A DNA stretch of 39,176 nt from Nanobdellota archaeon (GCA_021797085.1 JAKAAG010000008.1:1-39176); one strand, 5' to 3'; positions 7,588 to 15,594 are shown, counted from the stretch's first letter. The notes: generated by a model from the sequence alone, not told the origin. A program made the numbers and translations.

Positions 7588-8322
7588 GTGGGGGAGAGAA
7601 GACTTGAGGAATTGCTTATCGAGAATACCATAGACAATAATCCGTCTATTTTTCACAAATTGATGCAGGTTTCTACATTCTCTTACATAGAAAAAAAGAG
7701 GGAGATAGACTATGCTGATGCAGAATATCCATTGCAAATTTACAGGAAGAGGATGAATTATTCTGTAAATGAAAATGAAAAGAAAAAGCTGAAGACAGAC
7801 AAATGGAATGCGGACCTTGTTTTGCTTTACAATGACAACGGGAAAAGAATATGCGAGATAGTTGAGATAGAAACTATAAAGGCAGACGAACTGCTGCACC
7901 ACAGAAAAAAGAACATTTTGAAGAAGATAAGAACCGTTGAGAGGGCATACAATGCCGTTGAGTTAAATGAGATATTAAAGGTTGATGAGATAAGGTTTTC
8001 ACTATCATTGAACGCTGCGCATTTAACCGAAAATGAAAGATATAGGGTGGCAAGAAGAATTGGCAGCAAGATAGTAGAGGAAAGGAATGCCGATTACAAG
8101 GATGAAAAGGTAAGCTTATACAAGATTTACATGCTAAAAGACAATGTCTGGGATTACTGCCCAGAAAGCGAGGAGAAGGAGTTTTTGATGAGCTACAACT
8201 TGGCAATGCGTAAGAACTCTTGGAAAAACCCTCTGAAGAAGGTTATGGCGCAGCTTTACTACAATTTAAAGGATGACAGTAAAGTAAAGGCATTGTACGA
8301 AAGGCATTACTTCAAAAGATAG
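7588..8322 (+). CDS. Unknown protein, possibly PD-(D/E)xK nuclease-like
   Basis: A 244-aa soluble, highly charged protein that I do not recognise. It starts with GTG, chosen because a TATA element lies about 27 nt upstream and the reading frame is open from there. The central segment 'WNADLVLLY' followed about 12 residues later by 'CEIVEIETIKADE' resembles the D...E-x-E/K core of restriction-like nucleases. Several archaeal hypothetical proteins share an 'ADLVL...VEVET' pattern. No Walker, zinc or membrane motif is visible. It is followed by secF after 65 nt and is probably a separate unit. The nuclease idea is weak. Confidence 0.45.
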   Translation: MGERRLEELLIENTIDNNPSIFHKLMQVSTFSYIEKKREIDYADAEYPLQIYRKRMNYSVNENEKKKLKTDKWNADLVLLYNDNGKRICEIVEIETIKADELLHHRKKNILKKIRTVERAYNAVELNEILKVDEIRFSLSLNAAHLTENERYRVARRIGSKIVEERNADYKDEKVSLYKIYMLKDNVWDYCPESEEKEFLMSYNLAMRKNSWKNPLKKVMAQLYYNLKDDSKVKALYERHYFKR

Positions 8323-8387
8323 GGGCAAAAGCCTTTAAAAGCCAAAATACATTAAGAATTAATAAAATCAAAGGCTATGGATTCTTT

Positions 8388-9323
8388 ATGGGCATAAGAA
8401 ACAAGGTAAGCAAAACTATAGACAATGTGGTTGAGTATTACCTGCGAAACTACAGAAAGATGGTGTTCATACCCATAATATTCGTGATATTCTTCGCTTC
8501 TTTTATAGGTTATTACTACCATGTGCATGGAATGCCAGTGAATGAGGGAATCTCACTAGCTGGTGGTACAAATATTGTTGTAAGCACTAACCAGAGCATT
8601 TCGCCGACGCTGATAGCCAGCTCCTTAGGAACGGATTTGAAGCAGCCAGTTACAGTGAGCATTGTAAAGGCCCCCTTCACAAATACCATAACAGGGTACT
8701 CAATAACTGTTGGAAAGAACGTTAACACTACGTTGCTGGAAAGCAGCCTTTCAAGCATACTTAAAATACCAATAAACGGCAAGGACTCAAGCGTTGATTT
8801 TGTAAGCGCGACTTTAGCGCAAAGCTCTCTTTACAGCTCTTTCATACTTCTTGGTATAGCATTCATCCTTGTAGCCGCGGTTTCTCTTTTCTACTTTAGA
8901 AGCATATGGCAGGCCTTTTCAAACGTGATAAGCATAATAAGCGACATAATAAACATAGTAGGGGTGCTTGACATAATAGGCTTCAGTTTTTCAACGGCTT
9001 CCATAGCAGGCATACTCATGATAATGGGCTATTCTGCTGACAGGAACATAATCTTGGCTACAAACATACTGAAAAGGGAGGAGGCAAGCATGCGATACCG
9101 TCTTGTCAAGACGATAAAAACCTCGCTTACAATGGATGCCGCTGCATTGGTAACCTTCCTTATACTTTTCCTAGGAACGACAAACTCAACGCTGCATGAG
9201 ATAGCGATAATACTTATAATCGGAGTTATATTTGATGATTTCACCGTGTGGATACTGAATGGCTCTACACAGCTGTACGGCTTAAAATACAAGGAAGCAG
9301 AAAAGCAGGTGGCAAAGGCATAA
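8388..9323 (+). CDS. secF: Protein-export membrane protein SecF
   Basis: A subunit of the SecDF motor that pulls exported proteins across the membrane using the ion gradient. The 311-aa protein has an N-terminal transmembrane helix (residues 25-43), an extracellular domain opening with the family motif in variant form 'GISLAGGTNIVV', and about five C-terminal helices with 'GYSADRNIILATNILKR' matching the SecF loop. As usual in archaea, secF precedes secD; the two are separated by one nucleotide. No SecA is expected in archaea, so the complex would act with SecYE. It is the first gene of an export-themed operon. Confidence 0.9.
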   Translation: MGIRNKVSKTIDNVVEYYLRNYRKMVFIPIIFVIFFASFIGYYYHVHGMPVNEGISLAGGTNIVVSTNQSISPTLIASSLGTDLKQPVTVSIVKAPFTNTITGYSITVGKNVNTTLLESSLSSILKIPINGKDSSVDFVSATLAQSSLYSSFILLGIAFILVAAVSLFYFRSIWQAFSNVISIISDIINIVGVLDIIGFSFSTASIAGILMIMGYSADRNIILATNILKREEASMRYRLVKTIKTSLTMDAAALVTFLILFLGTTNSTLHEIAIILIIGVIFDDFTVWILNGSTQLYGLKYKEAEKQVAKA

Positions 9324-9324
9324 T

Positions 9325-10902
9325 ATGGCAAAATCAATATTTTATGACTGGAGGATAATATTGATGATTGTTCTTGTAGTTGTGTCTTTCTTGGCCATAC
9401 AGCCAAACATTACAAATGTAAACGGTGCGCAGGTCGTTTACATGCCTGTTAACTCTTATATAGGCAATTTAAGTTCAAGAGGCATAATTGGATTGCAGGC
9501 AGGGTCAATAATAACCGCTGTAGATGGCGTACCTGTTCATAACATACAGCAGTTTTACAGTCAACTAAACAAAAGCGCAATAGTCAATACCTCACTAAGC
9601 TTGACATATGAGAATGAGCTCTTCCCTTACATATACAAAAGCAACACAACTAAGATATTCGTAGAGCCGCATACAACGTTTAACTCTTCAACCATACAGA
9701 CGCAAAACGTGCCTTATACACACTTAAACTATGGGCTGGATATAATAGGAGGAACGCAGATAGAAGTGGTTCCAAACTCCACACATTACAATTCTTCTGT
9801 GCTTTCTGACCTGGAAACCACCCTTTCAAAGAGGCTTGATGTTTATGGAATAAGCGGCACTACCGTTAGCACTGTTCAGGCGCTGTCAGGCAATGCATTT
9901 ATAATGGTCAGCATGCCTAATGTGGGAGAAAGCCAGGCGCTGTCATTGATTCAAAACCAGGGTAAGTTTTATGCTACTATAGGCAACATCACTGTGTTCA
10001 ACAGCAGCAATTCGAGTGAAAGCATATTGGATGTGTGCCTTTCATCAGGCTGTCCTTTCGGCGTTTACCAAACGCCAAGCGCAGCAAATGGCTATCAGTT
10101 CCAATTTGGGATACAGCTGGCTTCCGGCGCTGCAAAGAACTTCGAGAATGCAGTAAAAACCCTGAAGCCATCAACTACAAATCCGGGATATTTCAACAAG
10201 AGAATACACTTGTACTTAAATGGTGTGCAGCAGGGCCAGCCTCTTTTGATCTCTGAAAACATACTTACAAACTTCAACGGTGCTATAACCATAGAAGGTG
10301 GCGGGGTAGACTTGCAGCAGTCAATGGCAGACATGAAAACGCTTCAGGCAGTAATGCAGTCTGGCAGCTTGCCTGTCCCATTGAAAATAATATCGATAAG
10401 TTCTGTTTCTCCTACAGCAGGCAGTCAGTTCATAAGCCAGATATACATTTTACTGCTGCTAGCGTTCGTGCTTGTAAGCATAGTCATATTCTTAAGATAC
10501 AAAGACTATAAGATCTCTTCATTGATACTCCTTACAAGTATTACGGAGATATTTATAGTGATAGGGGTTGCAGCGGCGATACACTGGACATTGGACATAC
10601 CAAGCATGGCAGGTATAATAGCCAGCATAGGTATATCTGTTGATGACCAGATAATAATAACAGATGAGATGAGGAGAGGTTCGTCACAGATGGAGTATGC
10701 TGTTACAAAGAAGAGGATAAGCAGGGCATTTTTCATAATATTTGTCTCATTCTTTTCATTTGCAGCCATAATGTTTCCTCTCTTGTTTTCAACGGCCAGC
10801 CTGTTTGCAGGCTTCGCGCTTACAACTATACTTGCGTCTTTGATCGGTTTGCTGGTAACGAGACCTGCATATGCAAGAATAATAGGAAAGCTTGAAGGAT
10901 AA
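9325..10902 (+). CDS. secD: Protein-export membrane protein SecD
   Basis: A 525-aa partner of SecF. It has an N-terminal helix (about 9-25), a large extracellular region with the SecD motif 'YGLDIIGGTQIEV' at residues 136-148, and a C-terminal RND-like membrane domain with 'GIIASIGISVDDQIIITDEM' as in SecD TM4. Between the first helix and the P1 domain, residues 45-95 ('GIIGLQAGSIITAVDGVPV') look like a PDZ domain, which bacterial SecD lacks. It starts one base after the secF stop, so the two are translationally coupled. Confidence 0.92.
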   Translation: MAKSIFYDWRIILMIVLVVVSFLAIQPNITNVNGAQVVYMPVNSYIGNLSSRGIIGLQAGSIITAVDGVPVHNIQQFYSQLNKSAIVNTSLSLTYENELFPYIYKSNTTKIFVEPHTTFNSSTIQTQNVPYTHLNYGLDIIGGTQIEVVPNSTHYNSSVLSDLETTLSKRLDVYGISGTTVSTVQALSGNAFIMVSMPNVGESQALSLIQNQGKFYATIGNITVFNSSNSSESILDVCLSSGCPFGVYQTPSAANGYQFQFGIQLASGAAKNFENAVKTLKPSTTNPGYFNKRIHLYLNGVQQGQPLLISENILTNFNGAITIEGGGVDLQQSMADMKTLQAVMQSGSLPVPLKIISISSVSPTAGSQFISQIYILLLLAFVLVSIVIFLRYKDYKISSLILLTSITEIFIVIGVAAAIHWTLDIPSMAGIIASIGISVDDQIIITDEMRRGSSQMEYAVTKKRISRAFFIIFVSFFSFAAIMFPLLFSTASLFAGFALTTILASLIGLLVTRPAYARIIGKLEG

Positions 10903-10903
10903 A

Positions 10904-11701
10904 ATGGAAGAATTCAGATTGGATCCGGTAGACCTCACATTTGACTTGGTAAGCAATGAAAGAACAGGCTGCAGGGAATGCTTGCCTGTTGAAAATGCTG
11001 TAAAATCAATCGAATTCAAGGGAGGATACCTGCGCGTATACGAGATAAAGGACAGGGTGCAGCCTTCAAGATATCAGCTTGACGGAAAGTTTTTCAAGCG
11101 CTCAAATGCACATGGATACGAAGAATTAATTGTGGAAAACGAAAAACATTCCGCCAACTTTGTAGCTTATTCGGCAGATGACATTGAAAAGCTACTTTTG
11201 CTTATAAGCGATAGGCTTAAGGAACTCAAAGCTTATGATATAGGAAAAAACATCTCCGTAAGCAGATATGTCAATGGACACGATTATTGGGATTTGGTTA
11301 TACTGCCAATACCTATGCACAACACGCAGAAATGCCATGTGTGTGAAAGCTTGAATTACACTGGAAATAGAGAGATTTACAAAACTGAAAACATAATAGC
11401 ATATGTGCCGTTTTCGCCTAAAAAGAACGAAATAGCAAGAATAACGACGCTGAAACACACTGCGATAGAGGAATTGGACAGCGTTGTGGCATTTGACTTG
11501 GCAAATCTTCTCATAAAAATAATAAACAAATTTACAAAGGAGATAACCTTTAACATTAAGCAGTCTGGAGCAGACCATTTTGAACTGGACGTGCTTGCCG
11601 GCGAGAATGACCCGATAGATGCACTGGGGATAAATAGGATAAGCTACTTTCCGGAAGAGGCTGCAAAAAAAATGAGCGAAAAGTTAAATAATGGAAAATA
11701 A
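10904..11701 (+). CDS. GalT-like (HIT-fold) protein, probably degenerate
   Basis: A 265-aa protein resembling galactose-1-phosphate uridylyltransferase in outline. The first half has a variant HIT strand 'HGYEELIVENEKHS' and helix 'LLISDRLKEL'. The second half opens with 'CHVCESLNYTGNREIYKTEN', like the second GalT domain, and ends with 'GADHFELDVL', in the place of the HFHxE strand. The catalytic H-x-H-x-Q motif is absent: the corresponding stretch reads 'DLVILPIPMHN'. It may be a binding protein or pseudoenzyme. I chose ATG 10904, one base after the secD stop, over the TTG at 10892. The window also carries a GalT with the HxHxQ motif at 35719-36699. Confidence 0.55.
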   Translation: MEEFRLDPVDLTFDLVSNERTGCRECLPVENAVKSIEFKGGYLRVYEIKDRVQPSRYQLDGKFFKRSNAHGYEELIVENEKHSANFVAYSADDIEKLLLLISDRLKELKAYDIGKNISVSRYVNGHDYWDLVILPIPMHNTQKCHVCESLNYTGNREIYKTENIIAYVPFSPKKNEIARITTLKHTAIEELDSVVAFDLANLLIKIINKFTKEITFNIKQSGADHFELDVLAGENDPIDALGINRISYFPEEAAKKMSEKLNNGK

Positions 11702-12584
11702 TGCAACAATGAAGGCATTGCTTGTATTGGTAATCCTACTTGCGGCGTTCACTGCCATACTTTACGTTTACCCTCTCAAACCAGTAACAGTAAACAACCA
11801 ACAAAACATCACCAATGGCATCAAACTTGAGGATTTTCTCTCAAGCTACAACATAAATCTGAGCAGATTTTCAGATAAGGACTTATACTATTTTTACGGG
11901 GGTTTGTCGAACAATTCTGTAGTATTCGGCTGCGATTATGAGATGGAACCTGTTTTTCCGTATATACCTTTGGATTCTACCGTACTGCAGAATGAATACA
12001 ATAATGTGATAAAGAACATGGCGCTTATCTCAATGTGCAGTGTGGAAAACTTCACTAACTGCAGCAATGCAGATGAACAGCTTTATAATTTCATAAATGA
12101 TAGCATGACCCCAACGCAGATAAAACAGATGTTTAATCTTTCTTATTCACAGGCAAAAAGTTATTATGCAGACATCGTTAATTCCGGGTTTCAGAACTAT
12201 TCTATTGTTGACCCTTTAAAATATGATTTAAAGCTATTCAATGAAAGCACAAACATAAGTGATATGATAAAAACGATATTGAAGATGAAGCAGATGACAG
12301 TAAATATAGTCTTCAATGGAAATGGGAAAATATTAAACTATGAAAATGAAACTGGGATATACAGCCCGTTCCAGTTTCAGGTTTACCAGCTAATAAATGC
12401 AAGCCAATGCAGTTACTCAAAAATATTCAACATAGTTGTAAACCCAGATTACTTTTCTTCCCCAAGCTACATTTACTTGTACAAAAGCCTGGGAAATTAC
12501 ACAAACATATGCATAGTCAACAGCAAAAACAGCTGCAATTCCAGCGAAATGAAGAATTTGAACATGTCATTCTATGCTAACTAA
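11691..12584 (+). CDS. Exported membrane-anchored protein, unknown
   Basis: A 297-aa protein with one N-terminal transmembrane helix (about residues 8-27, 'ALLVLVILLAAFTAILYVY') and a large extracellular domain. The domain holds six cysteines and many N-x-S/T sequons, as expected for a disulfide-bonded, glycosylated surface protein. I do not recognise the family. Its ATG overlaps the end of the GalT-like gene by 11 nt, and its own end overlaps the thioredoxin-like gene by 11 nt, so it is co-translated with them. It could be an accessory factor for export or for oxidative folding. Confidence 0.65.
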   Translation: MENNATMKALLVLVILLAAFTAILYVYPLKPVTVNNQQNITNGIKLEDFLSSYNINLSRFSDKDLYYFYGGLSNNSVVFGCDYEMEPVFPYIPLDSTVLQNEYNNVIKNMALISMCSVENFTNCSNADEQLYNFINDSMTPTQIKQMFNLSYSQAKSYYADIVNSGFQNYSIVDPLKYDLKLFNESTNISDMIKTILKMKQMTVNIVFNGNGKILNYENETGIYSPFQFQVYQLINASQCSYSKIFNIVVNPDYFSSPSYIYLYKSLGNYTNICIVNSKNSCNSSEMKNLNMSFYAN

Positions 12585-13080
12585 GTCAAGATACTACATT
12601 TATTCGGTTGTAATATTTGTGCTTTTAATGCTTGCCATATTCTTTTACTATCAGACTTACTCCCTAAACAGCTTATATTCCTTCCACAAAACAGATTTAA
12701 ACATGTCCGGGCTCTGTTCTCCAAACCTGCCATCATTTGTTATTTACTATGCAGACAACTGTAAAACCTGCACTTCTACTGTCGATTCCTTCCAGAATGT
12801 AACATCGCTTTTTGGGTTGTGGGGCAACAAAACATTTTACAGCGGCTATTTCTGTGCGTGGGAATTCAACATATCTGCGTACAATAACAACGTAACTGCT
12901 AACCTGCCGGATTCTGCCGTATCAATTTTCAATCAGATAGGCGTGAATAGAGTACCACTGATAGTATTCAATGGAAAATATTATAAAGTTGGAGGGTTTG
13001 CAAATAATCAGACTGCATACAATGATATATTAAAATACATATGCCTTTCGGTCAATGAATCCTTGCCGCAGTGTAGTTGA
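12574..13080 (+). CDS. Membrane-anchored thioredoxin-fold protein
   Basis: A 168-aa protein with an N-terminal signal anchor (residues 8-26) and an extracellular thioredoxin-like domain. 'YYADNCKTCTS' places a C-x-x-C pair (C63, C66) after a beta strand, and 'GVNRVPLIVFNGKYYKVGG' supplies the cis-Pro loop (P128). The active-site pair is CKTC, unlike thioredoxin CGPC or DsbA CPHC. It probably forms or rearranges disulfides in exported proteins. That fits its operon with SecDF and the many even-cysteine surface proteins in the window. Two further Cys pairs may be structural. Confidence 0.7.
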   Translation: MLTKSRYYIYSVVIFVLLMLAIFFYYQTYSLNSLYSFHKTDLNMSGLCSPNLPSFVIYYADNCKTCTSTVDSFQNVTSLFGLWGNKTFYSGYFCAWEFNISAYNNNVTANLPDSAVSIFNQIGVNRVPLIVFNGKYYKVGGFANNQTAYNDILKYICLSVNESLPQCS

Positions 13081-13083
13081 AAA

Positions 13084-13329
13084 ATGGTAAGAAAAATAGA
13101 TAAGGAACTTATGGAAGCAGTGCTTTCCTCGCTATCAAACGGAGAAAAAACTGGCTATGAAATATACAAGGAAATAAAAAAGAATGGTAGACAGGTATCA
13201 AGCAGGATAGTTTATCATTATCTTTACATTGCATTGAAGGACGGCAAAGTCACTGTAGAGAACAAAAACGAACTGGGAAACTTCAGCTGGGGAAATACAG
13301 TAAGAAAGAAGTATTACAGGCTCAGATAA
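13084..13329 (+). CDS. Small winged-helix DNA-binding protein (PadR-like)
   Basis: An 81-aa single-domain protein. The pattern 'LSNGEKTGYEIYKEIK', then 'VSSRIVYHYLYIALKDGKV' as recognition helix and a basic wing, fits a PadR/ArsR-like winged helix. It is the last gene of the secFD operon, three bases after the thioredoxin-like gene, and its tail overlaps the convergent PP-loop-like gene by 8 nt. It could regulate this operon, but no operator is recognisable. Confidence 0.6.
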   Translation: MVRKIDKELMEAVLSSLSNGEKTGYEIYKEIKKNGRQVSSRIVYHYLYIALKDGKVTVENKNELGNFSWGNTVRKKYYRLR

Positions 13330-13846
13330 TCCCCAAGGTTATACCTGCCTTTACCAGAGATATCATTCCGCCCGGCCTCCTCTCTTCTATTTCCATTAAA
13401 AATTTTAGTACTGCCTCGTCTCTCCTGCCCCTCTTTGCATTTTGAAGCGTTTTCTTCTTCAGCCTAAAAAAGCTTATTATTTCATTCTCGGATACATTAA
13501 AAAGCGGGCTGAAACCGTCCTTCTCCTTTATCTTCTTGTCAGTGGGATCATGGAATAGAAAGAACTTCATCACAGAGATTGCAAAGTCCTCCAATGTATA
13601 AGAATAAAGCTTTTCTCCATCTTTGCTTTCCAGGTCCTTAAACATAAATTCAAGGAAAGCCCTGCCACAATTATTTTCATTTCCAAACCTAAAAAGCCTG
13701 CTTCTTAGTTTATTGGCGTTCATGTTTGACTTGACTCTTTTTATCAGCATCCTTTCAAAGTGCTTTTTGCAAAGGTCCTGTTTTAGATAAGAAGAATAAA
13801 AAACAGCTTCTCTACCGCATATGGCACATGTTTTGTCGGTATCCAT
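13322..13846 (-). CDS. Degenerate Ncs6/TtuA-like tRNA thiolation protein
   Basis: A 174-aa protein that keeps both ends of the Ncs6/TtuA (CTU1) family but not its ATPase core. The N-terminus has the family zinc site C7-x2-C10...C26-x2-H29 ('CAICGREAVFY', 'DLCKKHFERML'). The C-terminal half has 'TLEDFAISVMKFFLF' where the LDD motif normally lies, 'SPLFNVSENEIISFF', and the ending 'MEIEERRPGGM', a family hallmark. The PP-loop SGGxDS is missing and about 130 residues are lost (family length about 310). It cannot adenylate tRNA in the known way, and may be a partner subunit or a tRNA/zinc-binding remnant. The frame is intact. Confidence 0.5.
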   Translation of the reverse strand: MDTDKTCAICGREAVFYSSYLKQDLCKKHFERMLIKRVKSNMNANKLRSRLFRFGNENNCGRAFLEFMFKDLESKDGEKLYSYTLEDFAISVMKFFLFHDPTDKKIKEKDGFSPLFNVSENEIISFFRLKKKTLQNAKRGRRDEAVLKFLMEIEERRPGGMISLVKAGITLGII

Positions 13847-13879
13847 AAATATTAATTAGTCTATCTTTTATTATTTATA
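13844..13879. promoter_or_regulatory. Interlocked divergent promoters
   Basis: Only 32 nt separate the divergent ATGs at 13846 (minus) and 13879 (plus). The plus-strand TATA candidate 'cataaatattaat' overlaps the start codon of the minus gene. The minus-strand TATA candidate, complementary to 'ttttattatttatat', abuts the start codon of minD. Each lies about 27-30 nt from the start it would serve, so the two promoters cannot be fully occupied at once. Confidence 0.45.
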
Positions 13880-14598
13880 TGCCAGCTAGGATTATTGTGG
13901 TGATGAGTCCAAAAGGAGGAGTGGGAAAAACGACCGCTGCCGTAAACATTGCCACTGCAATCTCCAACCTTGGCAAAAAAACGCTTTTAATAGACGCAAA
14001 TCTTGAAACGCCGCATGTTGCGGTTTATTATGGTTTCGTCGGATTCAAATACTCATTAGAGGACGTATTAAATGAAAGAACTAAAATAGAAGAGGCCATA
14101 TACACAGGAGACAACCCAAATTTCCACCTTCTGCCATCAAGGGTAGCAAAGAGCGGAACTGACAGATCCGCGCATAAACTGATAAACATCAATCTTTACA
14201 TAAACAAACTAAGGGATAAATACGATTTCATAGTGATAGACTCTAAGCCTTCCTATGACATAGAATTCATAAAACTCATAAAAGAGGCAAACAGCCTTAT
14301 CATATCAAATCCTGACATAACCTCAATAATAGAGGCTAAAAAACTGAAGCAGGAATTGGAACAAGCTGGAATAAACATATTAGGTCTTGTTATAAACAAA
14401 GTAAACACACGGATAAAGGAGCAGATGACAAAGAAAGAAATCGAAGATTTAACCAAGATAAACAATATCTGGGAGATAAGGGAGGACAACAAGGTTTACA
14501 ATGCCCTTAAAGTTGGGATTCCCTTAGTCATATCTTCCCCGAAAAGCTTTGCGGCAAGAGATATAAACGGCATAGCAAAGCAGATAATTAGGATATGA
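13879..14598 (+). CDS. minD: MinD/ParA-family ATPase
   Basis: A 239-aa P-loop ATPase of the MinD/ParA class. Residues 11-19 hold the deviant Walker A 'PKGGVGKTT' with the signature Lys. Switch I is in 'LLIDANLETPHV' and Walker B in 'FIVIDSKPS'. Archaeal MinD paralogues position or polarise surface structures such as archaella and chemosensory arrays, or act in metal-cluster delivery. A C-terminal amphipathic membrane-targeting helix is not evident. It overlaps the zinc-ribbon gene by ATGA, so they form one unit. In a window rich in pilin genes, a positioning role is plausible but not shown. Confidence 0.8.
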   Translation: MPARIIVVMSPKGGVGKTTAAVNIATAISNLGKKTLLIDANLETPHVAVYYGFVGFKYSLEDVLNERTKIEEAIYTGDNPNFHLLPSRVAKSGTDRSAHKLININLYINKLRDKYDFIVIDSKPSYDIEFIKLIKEANSLIISNPDITSIIEAKKLKQELEQAGINILGLVINKVNTRIKEQMTKKEIEDLTKINNIWEIREDNKVYNALKVGIPLVISSPKSFAARDINGIAKQIIRI

Positions 14599-14780
14599 AG
14601 ATTTACAGAATTGTAAAATGCCCAAACTGCGGCAAGTACCGGAAAACTTCATCTACTAAAACCGTAAAATGCTTTTACTGCGGCAAAACTTTTACTGTTA
14701 TGAATCATGTTGTAAGCAATGAGAATTATAAAAAAGAAATCAACAAAAAAGAAGTAGGATTCAAAACATTCAAAGTCTAG
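14595..14780 (+). CDS. Small zinc-ribbon protein (DUF1922-like)
   Basis: A 61-aa protein with a zinc ribbon C9-x2-C12...C26-x2-C29 ('VKCPNCGKYRKT', 'VKCFYCGKTFTV') near its N-terminus, in the pattern of archaeal DUF1922-like ribbons, followed by a Lys-rich tail. It is coupled to minD through a 4-nt ATGA overlap. Its end overlaps the convergent unknown gene by 11 nt. The function is unknown; such ribbons bind nucleic acids or protein partners. Confidence 0.65.
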   Translation: MKIYRIVKCPNCGKYRKTSSTKTVKCFYCGKTFTVMNHVVSNENYKKEINKKEVGFKTFKV

Positions 14781-15282
14781 CTTTGTAGACCTTTGAAACC
14801 TTATCCCCTATGTGGAATAGGTAAGTCTCTTTTTTTGTGTTATTCTCTTGATACGGAAAATACCCCTCTTTTGGTGATTTATCCGCCTTAACTAAAAAGG
14901 CTATTTTTGACTTTGGCCCTGTGCCGTTTCTGTATATTGCTACGAAGTATACTTCCTTTCCTTCCGCATTTTCATCGCTATCTATTTTTTTAAGCTCCCC
15001 GTCTTCAAATGAAAAGACATGTGATCTGTACATTGAACGGTCATACACTGCATCTTCTAGTAACCTGTTGTACGCCCATTCGCTTTTAATTTCATACAGC
15101 CTTTCAAGTTTGGACTTTGTTTCTGCATCCAATTTACTGTACGGAGGTATGAAAACGTTTAGATTGAATTCATCTTCTTTTCCGCTGTATTTCTTTCTTA
15201 TCACTTTGTTATCTTGATACCTGTATTTGGACCCCCTCTCGGTTTCAAACCCAATTATCTTTTCCAATCTTTCATTTTCCAC
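14770..15282 (-). CDS. Hypothetical protein
   Basis: A 170-aa soluble charged protein that I do not recognise. No signal peptide, membrane helix, zinc or nucleotide-binding motif is visible. The middle ('LYEIKSEWAYNRLLEDAVYD') is helical; the end is beta-rich ('EVYFVAIYRNG', 'KIAFLVKADKS'). The long opposite-strand ORF is a shadow of it: this frame has the Lys/Glu-rich composition typical of the genome. It is transcribed towards minD and convergent with the zinc-ribbon gene. Confidence 0.5.
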   Translation of the reverse strand: MENERLEKIIGFETERGSKYRYQDNKVIRKKYSGKEDEFNLNVFIPPYSKLDAETKSKLERLYEIKSEWAYNRLLEDAVYDRSMYRSHVFSFEDGELKKIDSDENAEGKEVYFVAIYRNGTGPKSKIAFLVKADKSPKEGYFPYQENNTKKETYLFHIGDKVSKVYKARL

Positions 15283-15358
15283 TGTTTTATATGAATTTAA
15301 CTAGTATTTATAATTTACTATTTATAAGTAGATATTCAATATAATAACTTATAATGCA

Positions 15359-15376
15359 TTAAATACTTTTATTATA
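15359..15376 (+). promoter_or_regulatory. Probable promoter of tRNA-Thr
   Basis: A TATA-like 'ttaaatacttttatta' is centred about 30 nt before the first base of the tRNA, in the AT-rich 116-nt spacer after the unknown gene. Spacing fits archaeal stable RNA promoters, but several similar AT-rich runs are present nearby, so the exact box is uncertain. Confidence 0.35.
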
Positions 15377-15398
15377 AAGAGTCAATTCTTAGTATTAT

Positions 15399-15470
15399 GC
15401 CTTGGTAGCTCAACGGCAGAGCATCTGCTTCGTAAGCAGGAGGTTGTGGGTTCGAAACCCACCCAAGGCT
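15399..15470 (+). tRNA. tRNA-Thr (anticodon CGT)
   Basis: A complete 72-nt cloverleaf. Acceptor stem GCCTTGG/CCAAGGC is 7 perfect pairs. The D stem is GCTC/GAGC. The anticodon stem TCTGC/GCAGG (one G-U pair) encloses the loop TTCGTAA with anticodon CGT, which reads ACG. The T stem GTGGG/CCCAC encloses TTCGAAA. The discriminator base is T73, as expected for archaeal tRNA-Thr. CCA is not encoded and no intron is present. A short T-run follows. Confidence 0.95.
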
Positions 15471-15594
15471 TTTATCGATAATTAAATGGCATTTGCAATC
15501 ATTTGCTTATTGAAGGATACCTTTCTACATATGGATTGACATTTGTATTGCTTTACAAAATCATACTTATATTTTAAAAATTCATAAAAAAGAT

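Noticed and set aside
8377-8397. Mini-ORF 'MDSLWA' ending inside the secF start, like a regulatory leader peptide
   Set aside because: Six codons in AT-rich DNA are expected by chance, and there is no attenuator-like structure or conserved codon run.
10892-10903. TTG start for the GalT-like protein as in the ORF track
   Set aside because: It overlaps the end of secD, while an ATG directly after the secD stop gives a conventional coupled start.
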